A stretch of 8,179 nucleotides of DNA from Oscillospiraceae bacterium (GCA_024404735.1 JAKSPP010000064.1:1-8179), one strand, 5' to 3'. Positions 1-7,848 are shown, counted from the first letter of the stretch. Notes: generated by a model not told the origin, from the letters alone. Numbers and translations: made by a program.

Positions 1-173
1 GCGGAGACCATGGCATGGTTTGCGGCCTAATCGCCGTTGGAAAGGTCCTTGGGAATCTCGACTATTCCCTTAAGCTCTGCCCCTTCGGGAAGCTCTCCCT
101 GCTGTGCCGCCTTTTTTGCGGCAGAAACGAGAATATCATCAATGCTTTTCTTTGCAAGTGCTATGTAATTCAT
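1..173 (-). CDS. argS: Arginyl-tRNA synthetase, N-terminal part, interrupted by an in-frame TAG and cut by the window edge
   Basis: ArgS charges tRNA-Arg with arginine in the cytoplasm; only the first 57 codons lie in the window. The frame starts at ATG 173-171 behind AAAGGAAAAGGAAAA and gives MNYIALAKKSIDDILVSAAK, then a segment ending IVEIPKDLSNGD. That is the family's N-terminal additional domain, which normally continues GDYA-N-AM. Here codon 49 (27-29) is TAG, and the frame then resumes AANHAMVS to the window edge. The expected tyrosine codon TAC differs by one base (plus-strand C27 instead of G). Downstream sequence stays in frame and family-like, so this is a substitution and not a frameshift. 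It lies 16 bp after a ywiB-like gene, the order seen in Bacillus, which supports the call. The TAG may be a sequencing or assembly error, a strain mutation or a read-through codon. An in-frame ATG follows at 9-11. The identification is fairly sure; whether the gene is intact is open. Confidence 0.72.
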
Positions 174-189
174 TTTTCCTTTTCCTTTC

Positions 190-615
190 TCACATTTTTG
201 CCTTTACGTCAACATGAAAGGCGTTTCTTGCCACATGCTTGCGCTGGTAGTCAAGGTCGTATTCAATATCCATTGTACCGCCGTTTTCACCTAAAGAGCT
301 TGCAACACGATATGTGTTAACGCCCAGGGTCATTGTTCCGAAGGCGGTGTTGTACATAAAATCCTGCCTCAGTCCGTCGGAGAAGGTCAGGTTTGCACTG
401 CTTTCACCGCGCCTTTTGACAACGACTCTGTCGGGGTGGATTATGAGGTCTGTTTTTGTTTCGCCAAGCCCTGTTTCGGCAACCTCGTTATAGGAAACAA
501 CGGATATATTTCCCCTTCTTGAGAAGGTTCCGTGAGTAAAAAACTCACTTGTCTCGATTTCCTCTCCGGGCACCTTTCTGGAGCTTCTGATTGTAATTAG
601 AACTTCCTTGTTCAT
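190..615 (-). CDS. ywiB: DUF1934 family protein, YwiB-like
   Basis: The product is a 141-residue cytoplasmic protein of the DUF1934 (YwiB) family, predicted calycin-like beta-barrels of about 140 residues with no established biochemical role. It starts MNKEVLITIRSSRKVPGEE. The middle reads as alternating beta strands (TKTDLIIHPDRVVVKRRG, then FMYNTAFGTMTLGVNT), and the end is the charged segment DIEYDLDYQRKHVARN. There is no signal peptide or membrane segment. The start at 615 is chosen because AGGAGA (621-626) sits five bases upstream and the length then matches the family; a longer reading to 663 would need a TTG start and run through a leader hairpin. The next gene is argS, 16 bp downstream, so the two are probably one transcript from the promoter at 693-721. 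The family assignment rests on sequence pattern plus neighbour; function is unknown. Confidence 0.82.
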   Translation of the reverse strand: MNKEVLITIRSSRKVPGEEIETSEFFTHGTFSRRGNISVVSYNEVAETGLGETKTDLIIHPDRVVVKRRGESSANLTFSDGLRQDFMYNTAFGTMTLGVNTYRVASSLGENGGTMDIEYDLDYQRKHVARNAFHVDVKAKM

Positions 616-642
616 CTGTATCTCCTGTGTATCCTTTAAGCT

Positions 643-661
643 GTGCCGTATAAAGCGGCAC
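643..661 (-). promoter_or_regulatory. Leader hairpin in the ywiB-argS 5' untranslated region
   Basis: A perfect six-base inverted repeat (GTGCCG and CGGCAC on the minus strand) with a seven-base loop lies between the promoter and the ribosome site of ywiB. It is not followed by a T-run, so it is not a terminator. It could be an RNA stabiliser or a protein-binding site. No T-box features are visible. Confidence 0.3.
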
Positions 662-692
662 AAATACCCATAATTACATATAATAACAAATT

Positions 693-721
693 ATTATACG
701 ATAAAAGGATATTAAGGTCAA
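693..721 (-). promoter_or_regulatory. Sigma-A promoter for ywiB-argS
   Basis: On the minus strand TTGACC (716-721) and TATAAT (693-698) are separated by exactly 17 bases, a near-consensus housekeeping promoter. Transcription would begin near 686 and leave a leader of about 70 bases. It diverges from the promoter of the malic enzyme operon. Confidence 0.75.
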
Positions 722-754
722 GGAAAAAAGCTTGGTGTAATATCAAAATTTTAC

Positions 755-783
755 TTGTTAAATAGACTGAAAAGAATTATAAT
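755..783 (+). promoter_or_regulatory. Sigma-A promoter for the malic enzyme-fumarase operon
   Basis: TTGTTA (755-760) and a perfect TATAAT (778-783) have a 17-base spacer. The predicted start is near 790, giving a short leader of about 35 bases with the ribosome site CGGAGG at 811-816, eight bases before the ATG at 825. No operator or riboswitch is evident; AAAAGCTTTT at 801-810 is a short palindrome of doubtful meaning. Confidence 0.7.
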
Positions 784-824
784 ATGTCTTTACTAAAACA
801 AAAAGCTTTTCGGAGGTTATAAAT

Positions 825-1997
825 ATGAATTACGCAGAAGAATCCCTTAAAAAACATTACGAGTGGAAGGGAAAAATTGAAGTTGTCTCAACAGTTGCAA
901 CCGATAACAAGGATGCACTTTCTCTTGCCTATACCCCCGGCGTTGCACAGCCCTGCCTTGAAATACAGAAGAATGAAGAGCTCAGCTATGAGCTTACACG
1001 CCGTCACAATATGTGCGCTGTAATAACAGACGGTTCTGCAGTTCTCGGTCTCGGCGACATCGGTCCTGTTGCCGGAATGCCCGTAATGGAGGGAAAGTGC
1101 GTTCTCTTCAAGAACTTCGGAAATGTTGACGCAATTCCTCTTTGCGTTAAGACTCAGGATGTCGATGAGTTTGTTAACACCGTTTATCTCATTTCTGGCT
1201 CCTTCGGCGGCATCAACCTCGAGGACATTTCCGCCCCCCGCTGCTTCGAAATCGAAAGAAAGCTCAAGGAAAAATGCGATATTCCCATTTTCCACGATGA
1301 CCAGCACGGAACCGCAATCATAACTCTCGCAGGTCTTACAAACGCACTTAAGGTTGTCGGAAAGAAGAAGGATGAGATTAAGGTCGTAACCTCCGGCGCA
1401 GGCGCCGCCGCAACCGCAATTGTAAAGCTCCTTATAAACTCCGGTGTTAAGGATGTCATTATGTGTGACAGAAAGGGCGTTATTGAAAAGAGCCGCTCCG
1501 ACCTTAACCCCGCAAAGCAGGAGATGGCAGAAATCACCAATCCCAGAGGCGTAAAGGGTCTGCTTTCCGATGCAATTAAGGGTGCCGATGTATTTATCGG
1601 TGTTTCCGCTCCCGGAACCTTAACCGGAGCTATGGTAAAGGAAATGGCAAAGGACGCCATCATTTTTGCCTGCGCAAACCCCACTCCCGAAATCATGCCC
1701 GATGAGGCAAAGGCAGCCGGTGCAAGAGTTGTCTCTACAGGCCGTTCCGATTACCCCAACCAGATTAACAACGTTCTTGCATTCCCCGGTGTTTTCAGAG
1801 GCGCCTTTGACGTAAGGGCAAAGGATATAAACGAGGAAATGAAGATAGCCGCAGCCGAGGCTCTTGCCGGACTTATCTCCGATGATGAGCTCAGCGAGGA
1901 CTACATTATCCCCAAGGCCTTTGACGAGAGAGTCGGTCCTGCTGTTGCAAAGGCTGTTGCCGAGGCCGCAAGAAGAACCGGCGTTGCAAGAATCTGA
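825..1997 (+). CDS. NAD-dependent malic enzyme, short bacterial form (malate to pyruvate and CO2)
   Basis: This enzyme oxidatively decarboxylates L-malate to pyruvate with a divalent metal and a nicotinamide cofactor. At 390 residues it is the short bacterial form without a phosphotransacetylase-like tail. Visible landmarks: YTPGVAQPC with the likely catalytic Tyr36; GLGDIGPVAGMPVMEGK ending in the likely catalytic Lys91; the metal site NLEDIS (Glu133, Asp134) and FHDDQHGTA (Asp159). The Rossmann motif SGAGAAATAIVKLL starts at about residue 190, and Asp215 at the end of the second strand favours NAD over NADP. The C-terminal part carries FACANPTPEIMP and PNQINNVLAFPGVFRGA. It is first in an operon with both fumarase subunits, 11 bp before the next gene, so malate made from fumarate can pass straight to pyruvate. 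The reverse, reductive direction is also possible. The family is certain; cofactor choice is inferred from one residue. Confidence 0.96.
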   Translation: MNYAEESLKKHYEWKGKIEVVSTVATDNKDALSLAYTPGVAQPCLEIQKNEELSYELTRRHNMCAVITDGSAVLGLGDIGPVAGMPVMEGKCVLFKNFGNVDAIPLCVKTQDVDEFVNTVYLISGSFGGINLEDISAPRCFEIERKLKEKCDIPIFHDDQHGTAIITLAGLTNALKVVGKKKDEIKVVTSGAGAAATAIVKLLINSGVKDVIMCDRKGVIEKSRSDLNPAKQEMAEITNPRGVKGLLSDAIKGADVFIGVSAPGTLTGAMVKEMAKDAIIFACANPTPEIMPDEAKAAGARVVSTGRSDYPNQINNVLAFPGVFRGAFDVRAKDINEEMKIAAAEALAGLISDDELSEDYIIPKAFDERVGPAVAKAVAEAARRTGVARI

Positions 1998-2008
1998 GGA
2001 GAAGATAT

Positions 2009-2851
2009 ATGCGTGAAATAAGCGCCGGACTTATAAGCGAAACAATCGCACGCCTCTGCATTGAGGCAAATATAAAGCTTCCCGAGGATATCAAATGTGC
2101 TCTTGAGTGCGGTGAGAACAGAGAAGAGTACCCCGTTGCAAAGGAAATTATCTCCTGTATAAGAGAAAACTATTCCATTGCCGAGGGAACAAATGTCCCC
2201 ATCTGTCAGGACACGGGAATGGCAATTATTTTTCTGGAGCTCGGTCAGGAGGTCCATATAACGGGCGGCGATTTATATACGGCCATAAATGAGGGCGTAA
2301 GGAAGGGCTACGGTGAGGGCTATCTCCGTAAGTCCGTTGTACGCGATCCGCTTAGAAGAGTCAATACAGGGGATAATACCCCCGCAGTAATCCATACGGA
2401 CATAGTGCCCGGGGATAAGCTTAAGATAACAGTTGCTCCCAAGGGCTTCGGAAGCGAGAATATGTCAAAAATCGCTATGCTCAAGCCCTCCGACGGAGAG
2501 CAGGGCGTTAAGGATTTCATTGTTTCCGCAGTTGAGGCGGCCGGCCCGAATCCCTGCCCGCCTATTGTAATAGGTGTCGGAATAGGGGGAAGCTTTGAGT
2601 CCTGTGCTCTTATGGCCAAGAAGGCCCTTATGAGACCTGTTGATGAGTCCAATCCGGACCCCTATTATGCGGATATGGAAAAGGAGCTTCTGGAACGCAT
2701 TAATGCTCTCGGCATCGGCCCTCAGGGCTTCGGCGGAAAGACAACGGCTCTGGGGCTCAATATCATTGCAGCACCAACGCATATTGCAGGCCTTCCCGCC
2801 GCTGTTAATATCAGCTGTCATGTAACAAGACATAAAACGGAGGTGCTTTAA
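2009..2851 (+). CDS. fumA: Class I fumarate hydratase, alpha (N-terminal) subunit
   Basis: This 280-residue subunit forms, with the next gene product, the [4Fe-4S] class I fumarase that interconverts fumarate and L-malate. The three cluster cysteines of the family are seen: Cys66 in NVPICQDTGMA, Cys183 in NPCPPIVIGVGIGG and Cys270 in NISCHVTRHK. Further family signatures are VVRDPLRRVNTGDNTPA, PKGFGSENMS and GFGGKTTALG. The ribosome site GAGGAG (1996-2001) overlaps the stop codon of malic enzyme, a tight operon link. The related L-tartrate dehydratase alpha subunit has the same fold, but the malic enzyme and fumarase-beta neighbours favour fumarase. Such enzymes are oxygen-sensitive, which suits an anaerobe. 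The symbol follows a common convention for the split enzyme. Confidence 0.94.
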   Translation: MREISAGLISETIARLCIEANIKLPEDIKCALECGENREEYPVAKEIISCIRENYSIAEGTNVPICQDTGMAIIFLELGQEVHITGGDLYTAINEGVRKGYGEGYLRKSVVRDPLRRVNTGDNTPAVIHTDIVPGDKLKITVAPKGFGSENMSKIAMLKPSDGEQGVKDFIVSAVEAAGPNPCPPIVIGVGIGGSFESCALMAKKALMRPVDESNPDPYYADMEKELLERINALGIGPQGFGGKTTALGLNIIAAPTHIAGLPAAVNISCHVTRHKTEVL

Positions 2852-2852
2852 G

Positions 2853-3407
2853 ATGGAGAAGATAAGATTAAATGCCCCTCTGTCAAAGGAAGCTGCCGAA
2901 AAGCTCAGGGCGGGCGATACCTGCCTCATTTCCGGCGTAATCTACACGGCACGTGATGCCGCTCATAAGAGACTTTGCGAGCTTGTTGAAAAGGGCGAGG
3001 CTCTTCCTTTCCCCATCGAGGATTCCGTAATTTATTTTGTCGGTCCCTCTCCGGCTAAGCCCGGCGCCGTAATAGGCTCTGCCGGACCCACAACCTCATA
3101 CAGAATGGATGCCTATTCACCCATTCTCCTGCGTCTCGGTCACAGAGGTATGATAGGAAAGGGTGCAAGAAGCCGTGAGGTAATTGAGGCAATGAAGGAA
3201 AACAAGGCCGTTTACTTCGGTGCAATCGGAGGCTGCGGCGCTCTTCTTGCAAAGTGCATCAAAAAGAGTGAAATCATCGCCTATGAGGATCTCGGTGCCG
3301 AGGCAATAAGAAGGCTCGAGGTGGAGGATTTCCCCGTAACCGTCGTAATCGATACTCTCGGAAACAATCTGTATGAGCTTCGAGAAAATGTAAGCTCCGT
3401 AAGATAA
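2853..3407 (+). CDS. fumB: Class I fumarate hydratase, beta (C-terminal) subunit
   Basis: This 184-residue partner of the preceding subunit supplies the swivelling substrate-binding domain of class I fumarase. It shows GDTCLISGVIYTARDAAHKR (residues 21-40), the substrate-site signature GPTTSYRMDAYSP (78-90), GMIGKGARS near residue 100, and the C-terminal FGAIGGCGALLA and VEDFPVTVVIDTLGNNLYE. Length and order match separate beta subunits, which correspond to the C-terminal half of one-chain FumA enzymes. The start follows the alpha stop by one base, with GGAGG (2839-2843) inside the end of the alpha gene, so the two are probably translationally coupled in a 1:1 ratio. It is the last gene of the operon; a hairpin terminator begins directly after the TAA. 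A tartrate dehydratase beta role is the alternative, judged less likely from context. Confidence 0.94.
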   Translation: MEKIRLNAPLSKEAAEKLRAGDTCLISGVIYTARDAAHKRLCELVEKGEALPFPIEDSVIYFVGPSPAKPGAVIGSAGPTTSYRMDAYSPILLRLGHRGMIGKGARSREVIEAMKENKAVYFGAIGGCGALLAKCIKKSEIIAYEDLGAEAIRRLEVEDFPVTVVIDTLGNNLYELRENVSSVR

Positions 3408-3450
3408 AAAACAGGCACACAGCCGAAAAGCCGTGTGCCTGTTTTATTTT
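3408..3450. terminator. Bidirectional terminator between the fumarase operon and the alcohol dehydrogenase gene
   Basis: A 13-bp perfect stem (3408-3420 with 3433-3445; arm core ACAGGCACAC) has A-rich left and T-rich right flanks (TTTTATTTT at 3442-3450). On the minus strand the arm ends in a T-run as well. It lies between two convergent genes and can end both transcripts. Confidence 0.93.
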
Positions 3451-3462
3451 CAAAAACGATAA

Positions 3463-4569
3463 TCAGTTCATTCTGACAATGGGTTTAATGGTCTTGCCGT
3501 TGTGAGAATCCTCAAAGGCCTCGTTAATCTGCTCAAGAGGATACTCCTTAATGAGCTTGTCGAAGGGGAAGAGACCTGCTTTGTAAAGCTCGACAAGTCT
3601 GGGGATGAATACGTGGGGGTCTGCATCGCCTTCAATGCAGCCCTTAAGGGTCTTGCCGACACCCATAAGCTCGTACTGCATTACAATGCTCAGCTCCTTG
3701 TCGCCGCTTGTGCCGACAACTGCGCAGGTTCCGTAAATCTTCAGGCAGTTAAGAGCAGCCTTCATAAGTGCGGGAACAGCGGTGGTATCAAGGCTGTAGC
3801 CGGCTCCGCCCTTGGTAATTGCCTTAATTGCTTCTGCAATATCGGGAGTTTCTTTTCCGTTAATAACGTGTGTGCAGCCAAGCTCTTTTGCAAGCTCAAG
3901 TCTGCTCGGAACGGCATCAACGCCGATAATGGTGGTGCAGCCCATAGCCTTTGCCATCATAACAGCGGAGAGACCTACACCGCCGCATCCGAAAATGGCG
4001 ATGCTGTCGCCAACCTTGGGAGCGAGAGTGTTGCAGACTGCGCCGGCACCTGTCATAATTCCGCAGCCGAGAGGTCCGAGAAGGGCAACATCAACATCTG
4101 CATCATCGATTACGATGCATGCACGCTGGTCAACAACTGCATACTCTGCAAAGCTGCTCTGTGCAAAGAAGGTGGAAATCTCCTTGCCGTCAACTGTGGA
4201 AAGACGGTGGGTCCAGTCACCGTGGTGACCGCCGAAGTTAACGGGACCATAGCTTTCGCAGCCGCTGGGCATTCCCGCAATGCAGGCGGGGCAGTGACCG
4301 CAGGTGTAGTATGTAAGGACTACCTTATCGCCGGGCTTAACACCCTTAACCTCGCTTCCGACGGCCTCAACAACGCCGGAGCCCTCGTGTCCGACAATTG
4401 CAGGCAGGGGAATGGGAACAGAACGGTCAATAACGGTTGTATCGGTGTGGCAGACACCGGTTCCGGCTATTTTAACAAGAACTTCATTGGACTTGGGCTC
4501 GGCAAGCTCAACCTCGTTAATCTGAAACTTACCGCTGTCATCCCAAAGAACTGCAGCTTTCATTCTCAT
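3463..4569 (-). CDS. Zinc-dependent alcohol dehydrogenase, medium-chain family, aryl/benzyl-alcohol type
   Basis: The 368-residue cytoplasmic enzyme oxidises alcohols or reduces aldehydes with a nicotinamide cofactor. Catalytic zinc ligands are Cys40 in GVCHTD, His61-Glu62 in VGHEGSG and Cys169 in GPLGCGIMTGAG. The structural zinc cysteines are 90, 93, 96 and 104 (CGHCPACIAGMPSGC). The Rossmann motif is GCGGVG (194-199), with Asp218 at the strand end pointing to NAD. The stretch NFGGHH with LLGPLGCGIMTGAGAV resembles benzyl-alcohol (XylB-type) and related aryl dehydrogenases more than class I ethanol dehydrogenase, so a bulky or aromatic substrate is inferred and not shown. The first of two ATGs (4569 and 4563) is chosen because GGAGG lies nine bases before it. 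It has its own promoter at 4619-4647 and shares a terminator with the convergent fumarase operon. The family is certain; the substrate is not. Confidence 0.94.
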   Translation of the reverse strand: MRMKAAVLWDDSGKFQINEVELAEPKSNEVLVKIAGTGVCHTDTTVIDRSVPIPLPAIVGHEGSGVVEAVGSEVKGVKPGDKVVLTYYTCGHCPACIAGMPSGCESYGPVNFGGHHGDWTHRLSTVDGKEISTFFAQSSFAEYAVVDQRACIVIDDADVDVALLGPLGCGIMTGAGAVCNTLAPKVGDSIAIFGCGGVGLSAVMMAKAMGCTTIIGVDAVPSRLELAKELGCTHVINGKETPDIAEAIKAITKGGAGYSLDTTAVPALMKAALNCLKIYGTCAVVGTSGDKELSIVMQYELMGVGKTLKGCIEGDADPHVFIPRLVELYKAGLFPFDKLIKEYPLEQINEAFEDSHNGKTIKPIVRMN

Positions 4570-4618
4570 ATTATAAATCCTCCGAATAATGTGGAATTAG
4601 TTTGCTTTCAGCATACAT

Positions 4619-4647
4619 AAAATAGCAGATTATAAGGGCTTTGTCAA
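4619..4647 (-). promoter_or_regulatory. Sigma-A promoter for the alcohol dehydrogenase gene
   Basis: On the minus strand TTGACA (4642-4647, full consensus) and TATTTT (4619-4624) have a 17-base spacer. A TATAAT also occurs only seven bases after the -35 box and is too close to serve with it. The box begins 20 bases after the stop of the upstream gene with no terminator between, so some read-through is possible. Confidence 0.65.
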
Positions 4648-4667
4648 ATAAATTGAGAAACGCTTAT

Positions 4668-5231
4668 TTAATGACCTCTTGCTCTTGTTTTCAGCTTTGC
4701 CGCATAACCGCCACGCATATAGGAGACATCATAGTTGGTAACGAAAATATTGTTTTCGCAAATCTCCGCAACCGCACGGCGAATTTCTTTTGCGGCTTTT
4801 CTGGGGAGTATAACATCGATTTTTGCGTGTTCACCCTTTGAGCCCCTGCAGGTTTCTATAAAATAACCGCTGCCCTTTTTGATGAGGTATTCCTCAACTC
4901 TCTCGGTATACTCTGCGGGAACAATCATCATAACATCCATTGTGCCTATGGCAAGCATGGACTCGATTGTGGAGCCCAGATAGAAGCCGGCTCCGTAGCC
5001 GAGACAGTAGGCAAAGAGCCAGAAAAGGTTTTTGCTCAGTTCACTGATAAGGCCCGAAATAACAAAGGCCCAGATAAGAACCTCAACCAAAGCAAGTACG
5101 GTTGCAATGGTTTTGTTTCCCTTAACAAGAAAAACGGTTTTAAGTGACTGTATTATAATTTCGCATACCTTGCATACAAAAATAACCAGACAGAAAACAA
5201 TTTCGGGCATTCCGGAAAAAAATTCAATCAT
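4668..5231 (-). CDS. UPF0316 membrane protein (DUF5698 plus DUF2179), YebE-like
   Basis: The 187-residue protein has three hydrophobic segments (about residues 10-30, 41-62 and 68-86) followed by a soluble C-terminal domain from about residue 95. That arrangement and length match the UPF0316 family (B. subtilis YebE is of similar size), in which an N-terminal DUF5698 membrane part precedes a DUF2179 domain of the kind also found at the end of YitT proteins. The motif SLKTVFLVKGNKTIA, between the first two membrane segments, is characteristic. The C-terminal domain shows KIDVILPRKAAKEIRRAV and NIFVTNYDVSYMRGGY. It probably sits in the cytoplasmic membrane; no substrate or partner is known. The start has a good GGAGG eight bases upstream. 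The neighbours (alcohol dehydrogenase downstream, gap upstream behind a terminator) do not suggest a role. Confidence 0.88.
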   Translation of the reverse strand: MIEFFSGMPEIVFCLVIFVCKVCEIIIQSLKTVFLVKGNKTIATVLALVEVLIWAFVISGLISELSKNLFWLFAYCLGYGAGFYLGSTIESMLAIGTMDVMMIVPAEYTERVEEYLIKKGSGYFIETCRGSKGEHAKIDVILPRKAAKEIRRAVAEICENNIFVTNYDVSYMRGGYAAKLKTRARGH

Positions 5232-5276
5232 TAATAATCCTCCTTGGTTTTTGTTTTATGATGAATTATTGTCTTA

Positions 5277-5320
5277 AAATTTAAAAAGCTCCGCTATGAG
5301 AATAATCTCAGAAGCGGAGC
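5277..5320 (-). terminator. Terminator of the gap transcript
   Basis: The arms GCTCCGCT (5288-5295) and AGCGGAGC (5313-5320) pair over eight bases, and TGAGA with TCTCA extends the stem above a small internal loop. Read on the minus strand it is followed by TTTTTAAATTTT. It lies about 30 bases after the gap stop codon. Confidence 0.9.
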
Positions 5321-5351
5321 AAGTCATCAAAGCTTTATTTATGCCTTTAAC

Positions 5352-6365
5352 TTAAGCGTGGTCAACTGCATACATACGCTCGATAAGCATCAGGAGCTTA
5401 TCGGAATAACCGATTTCATTGTCGTACCAGGATACGACCTTTACGAATGTATCGGTAAGAGCAATGCCGGCGTTCTTGTCGAAGATGGAGGTGCGTCTGT
5501 CTCCGAGGAAGTCGGAGGAAACAACTGCGTCTTCGGTGTAGCCGAGTATGCCCTTAAGCTCGCCTTCGGAGGCCTTCTTCATTGCCTCGCAGATTGCATT
5601 GTAGGATGCGGGCTTCTTGAGATTTACGGTAAGGTCAACAACGGATACGTCGAGAGTGGGAACTCTCATGGACATACCGGTGAGCTTTCCGTTTAATTCG
5701 GGAATAACCTTGCCGACGGCCTTAGCAGCGCCGGTGGAGCTGGGAATAATATTGCCTGCGGCGGCTCTGCCTCCGCGCCAGTCCTTGACGGAAACACCGT
5801 CAACGGTCTTCTGGGTAGCGGTGGTGGAGTGAACGGTGGTCATAAGTCCGTCTGCAATGCCGAAGGCATCGTTTAAGACCTTTGCAATGGGTGCAAGGCA
5901 GTTTGTTGTGCAGGAAGCATTGGAAACGAAGTTCATGTCCTTTGTGTAGGTGTCTGTGTTAACGCCTACAACAAACATGGGGGTGTCATCCTTGGAGGGA
6001 GCGGACATAATGACCTTCTTTGCTCCTGCATCAAGGTGAGCCTGAGCCTTCTCCTTGGTAAGGAAAAGTCCGGTGGACTCAACAATATATTCAGCGCCGA
6101 TTTCGCCCCAGGGGATATCTGCGGGATTGCGCATTGCATAAACGGGTATGAGCCTTCCGTCTATAATAATGCCCTTTTCGTTTGAGGAAACCTCACCCTC
6201 AAACTTGCCGTGCATGGTGTCATACTTGAGCATATATGCAAGGTAATCGGGCTCGCACAGGTCGTTAATTCCCACAATCTCAATGTCGGGGTGGCCTTGT
6301 GCCATTCTCATTACCATTCTTCCGATTCTTCCGAATCCGTTTATACCGACCTTAATTTTAGCCAT
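5352..6365 (-). CDS. gap: Glyceraldehyde-3-phosphate dehydrogenase, phosphorylating, NAD-dependent
   Basis: The glycolytic enzyme converts glyceraldehyde 3-phosphate, NAD and phosphate to 1,3-bisphosphoglycerate. The 337-residue chain shows KVGINGFGRIGR at the N-terminus, Asp35 in VGINDL for NAD preference, the active-site SNASCTTNC with catalytic Cys152, the partner His179 in TVHSTTATQ, and WYDNEIGY near the end. The segment KDWRGGRAAAGNIIPSSTGA and ELNGKLTGMSMRVP resembles the E. coli GapA/eukaryotic clade rather than Bacillus GapA. The start at 6365 is chosen because GGAGGAG (6372-6378) lies eight bases before it; a longer reading from 6380 would place that ribosome site inside the coding region. 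It has its own promoter at 6420-6448 surrounded by inverted repeats, and a hairpin terminator at its end. pgi lies upstream with no clear terminator between, so partial co-transcription is possible. Confidence 0.97.
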   Translation of the reverse strand: MAKIKVGINGFGRIGRMVMRMAQGHPDIEIVGINDLCEPDYLAYMLKYDTMHGKFEGEVSSNEKGIIIDGRLIPVYAMRNPADIPWGEIGAEYIVESTGLFLTKEKAQAHLDAGAKKVIMSAPSKDDTPMFVVGVNTDTYTKDMNFVSNASCTTNCLAPIAKVLNDAFGIADGLMTTVHSTTATQKTVDGVSVKDWRGGRAAAGNIIPSSTGAAKAVGKVIPELNGKLTGMSMRVPTLDVSVVDLTVNLKKPASYNAICEAMKKASEGELKGILGYTEDAVVSSDFLGDRRTSIFDKNAGIALTDTFVKVVSWYDNEIGYSDKLLMLIERMYAVDHA

Positions 6366-6371
6366 TGTTAT

Positions 6372-6378
6372 CTCCTCC
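6372..6378 (-). promoter_or_regulatory. Ribosome binding site that fixes the gap start
   Basis: GGAGGAG on the minus strand ends seven bases before ATG 6365-6363 and overlaps an upstream in-frame ATG at 6380. It therefore supports the inner start and a protein beginning MAKIKVGINGF. Confidence 0.8.
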
Positions 6379-6390
6379 ATAAAATACCAT

Positions 6391-6428
6391 AAACGTTACA
6401 TACGTTTCACACAATTGTGATATTACAA
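6391..6428 (-). promoter_or_regulatory. Cluster of inverted repeats over the gap promoter, candidate operator
   Basis: Three dyads lie together: AAACGT-N5-ACGTTT (6391-6407), the perfect palindrome CACAATTGTG (6410-6419), and TTGTGATATTACAA (6415-6428, one mismatched pair), which contains the -10 box at its centre. The second spans the expected transcription start near 6413. The placement suits a repressor. The last dyad recalls a Rex half-site (TTGTGA) but its spacing is shorter than the Rex consensus, and neither CggR nor cre consensus is seen. The regulator is unknown. Confidence 0.4.
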
Positions 6429-6448
6429 CTTATTTTGTAAAATGTAAA
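6420..6448 (-). promoter_or_regulatory. Sigma-A promoter for gap
   Basis: On the minus strand TTTACA (6443-6448) and TAATAT (6420-6425) are spaced by 17 bases. The leader would be about 48 bases long and includes the AAACGT dyad. Confidence 0.6.
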
Positions 6449-6520
6449 GAGCTTTTTGAAAAATAATACAAAATGGTAATTCAAATTATGAATAGAGCTA
6501 TTAAAACGGGTAAAGGAAAA

Positions 6521-7801
<1,281 letters not shown>

Positions 7802-7836
7802 TAAATATAATCCTTTTTGGGTATTGGGAAAAGAAT

Positions 7837-7848
7837 CGGCATCTGCCG
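7837..7848 (-). promoter_or_regulatory. Short GC-rich palindrome at the 5' end of the pgi leader
   Basis: CGGCAGATGCCG (minus strand) forms a four-base stem with an AGAT loop a few bases after the expected transcription start near 7853. In this AT-rich leader it stands out. It may cap the mRNA or be an operator; it may also be chance. Confidence 0.25.

Noticed and set aside
15..320. A 101-codon plus-strand open frame
   Set aside because: It lies opposite the argS start and ywiB, both supported by family motifs and ribosome sites.
3502..4620. A 372-codon open frame on the plus strand opposite the alcohol dehydrogenase gene
   Set aside because: It mirrors the dehydrogenase frame, has no ribosome site, starts inside the end of a real gene, and its translation is of low-complexity shadow type. 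The dehydrogenase on the other strand has every catalytic residue.
6415..6428. A Rex (redox regulator) binding site at gap
   Set aside because: One TTGTGA half-site is visible, but the half-sites are spaced too closely compared with the Rex consensus; it is kept only as an unnamed dyad.
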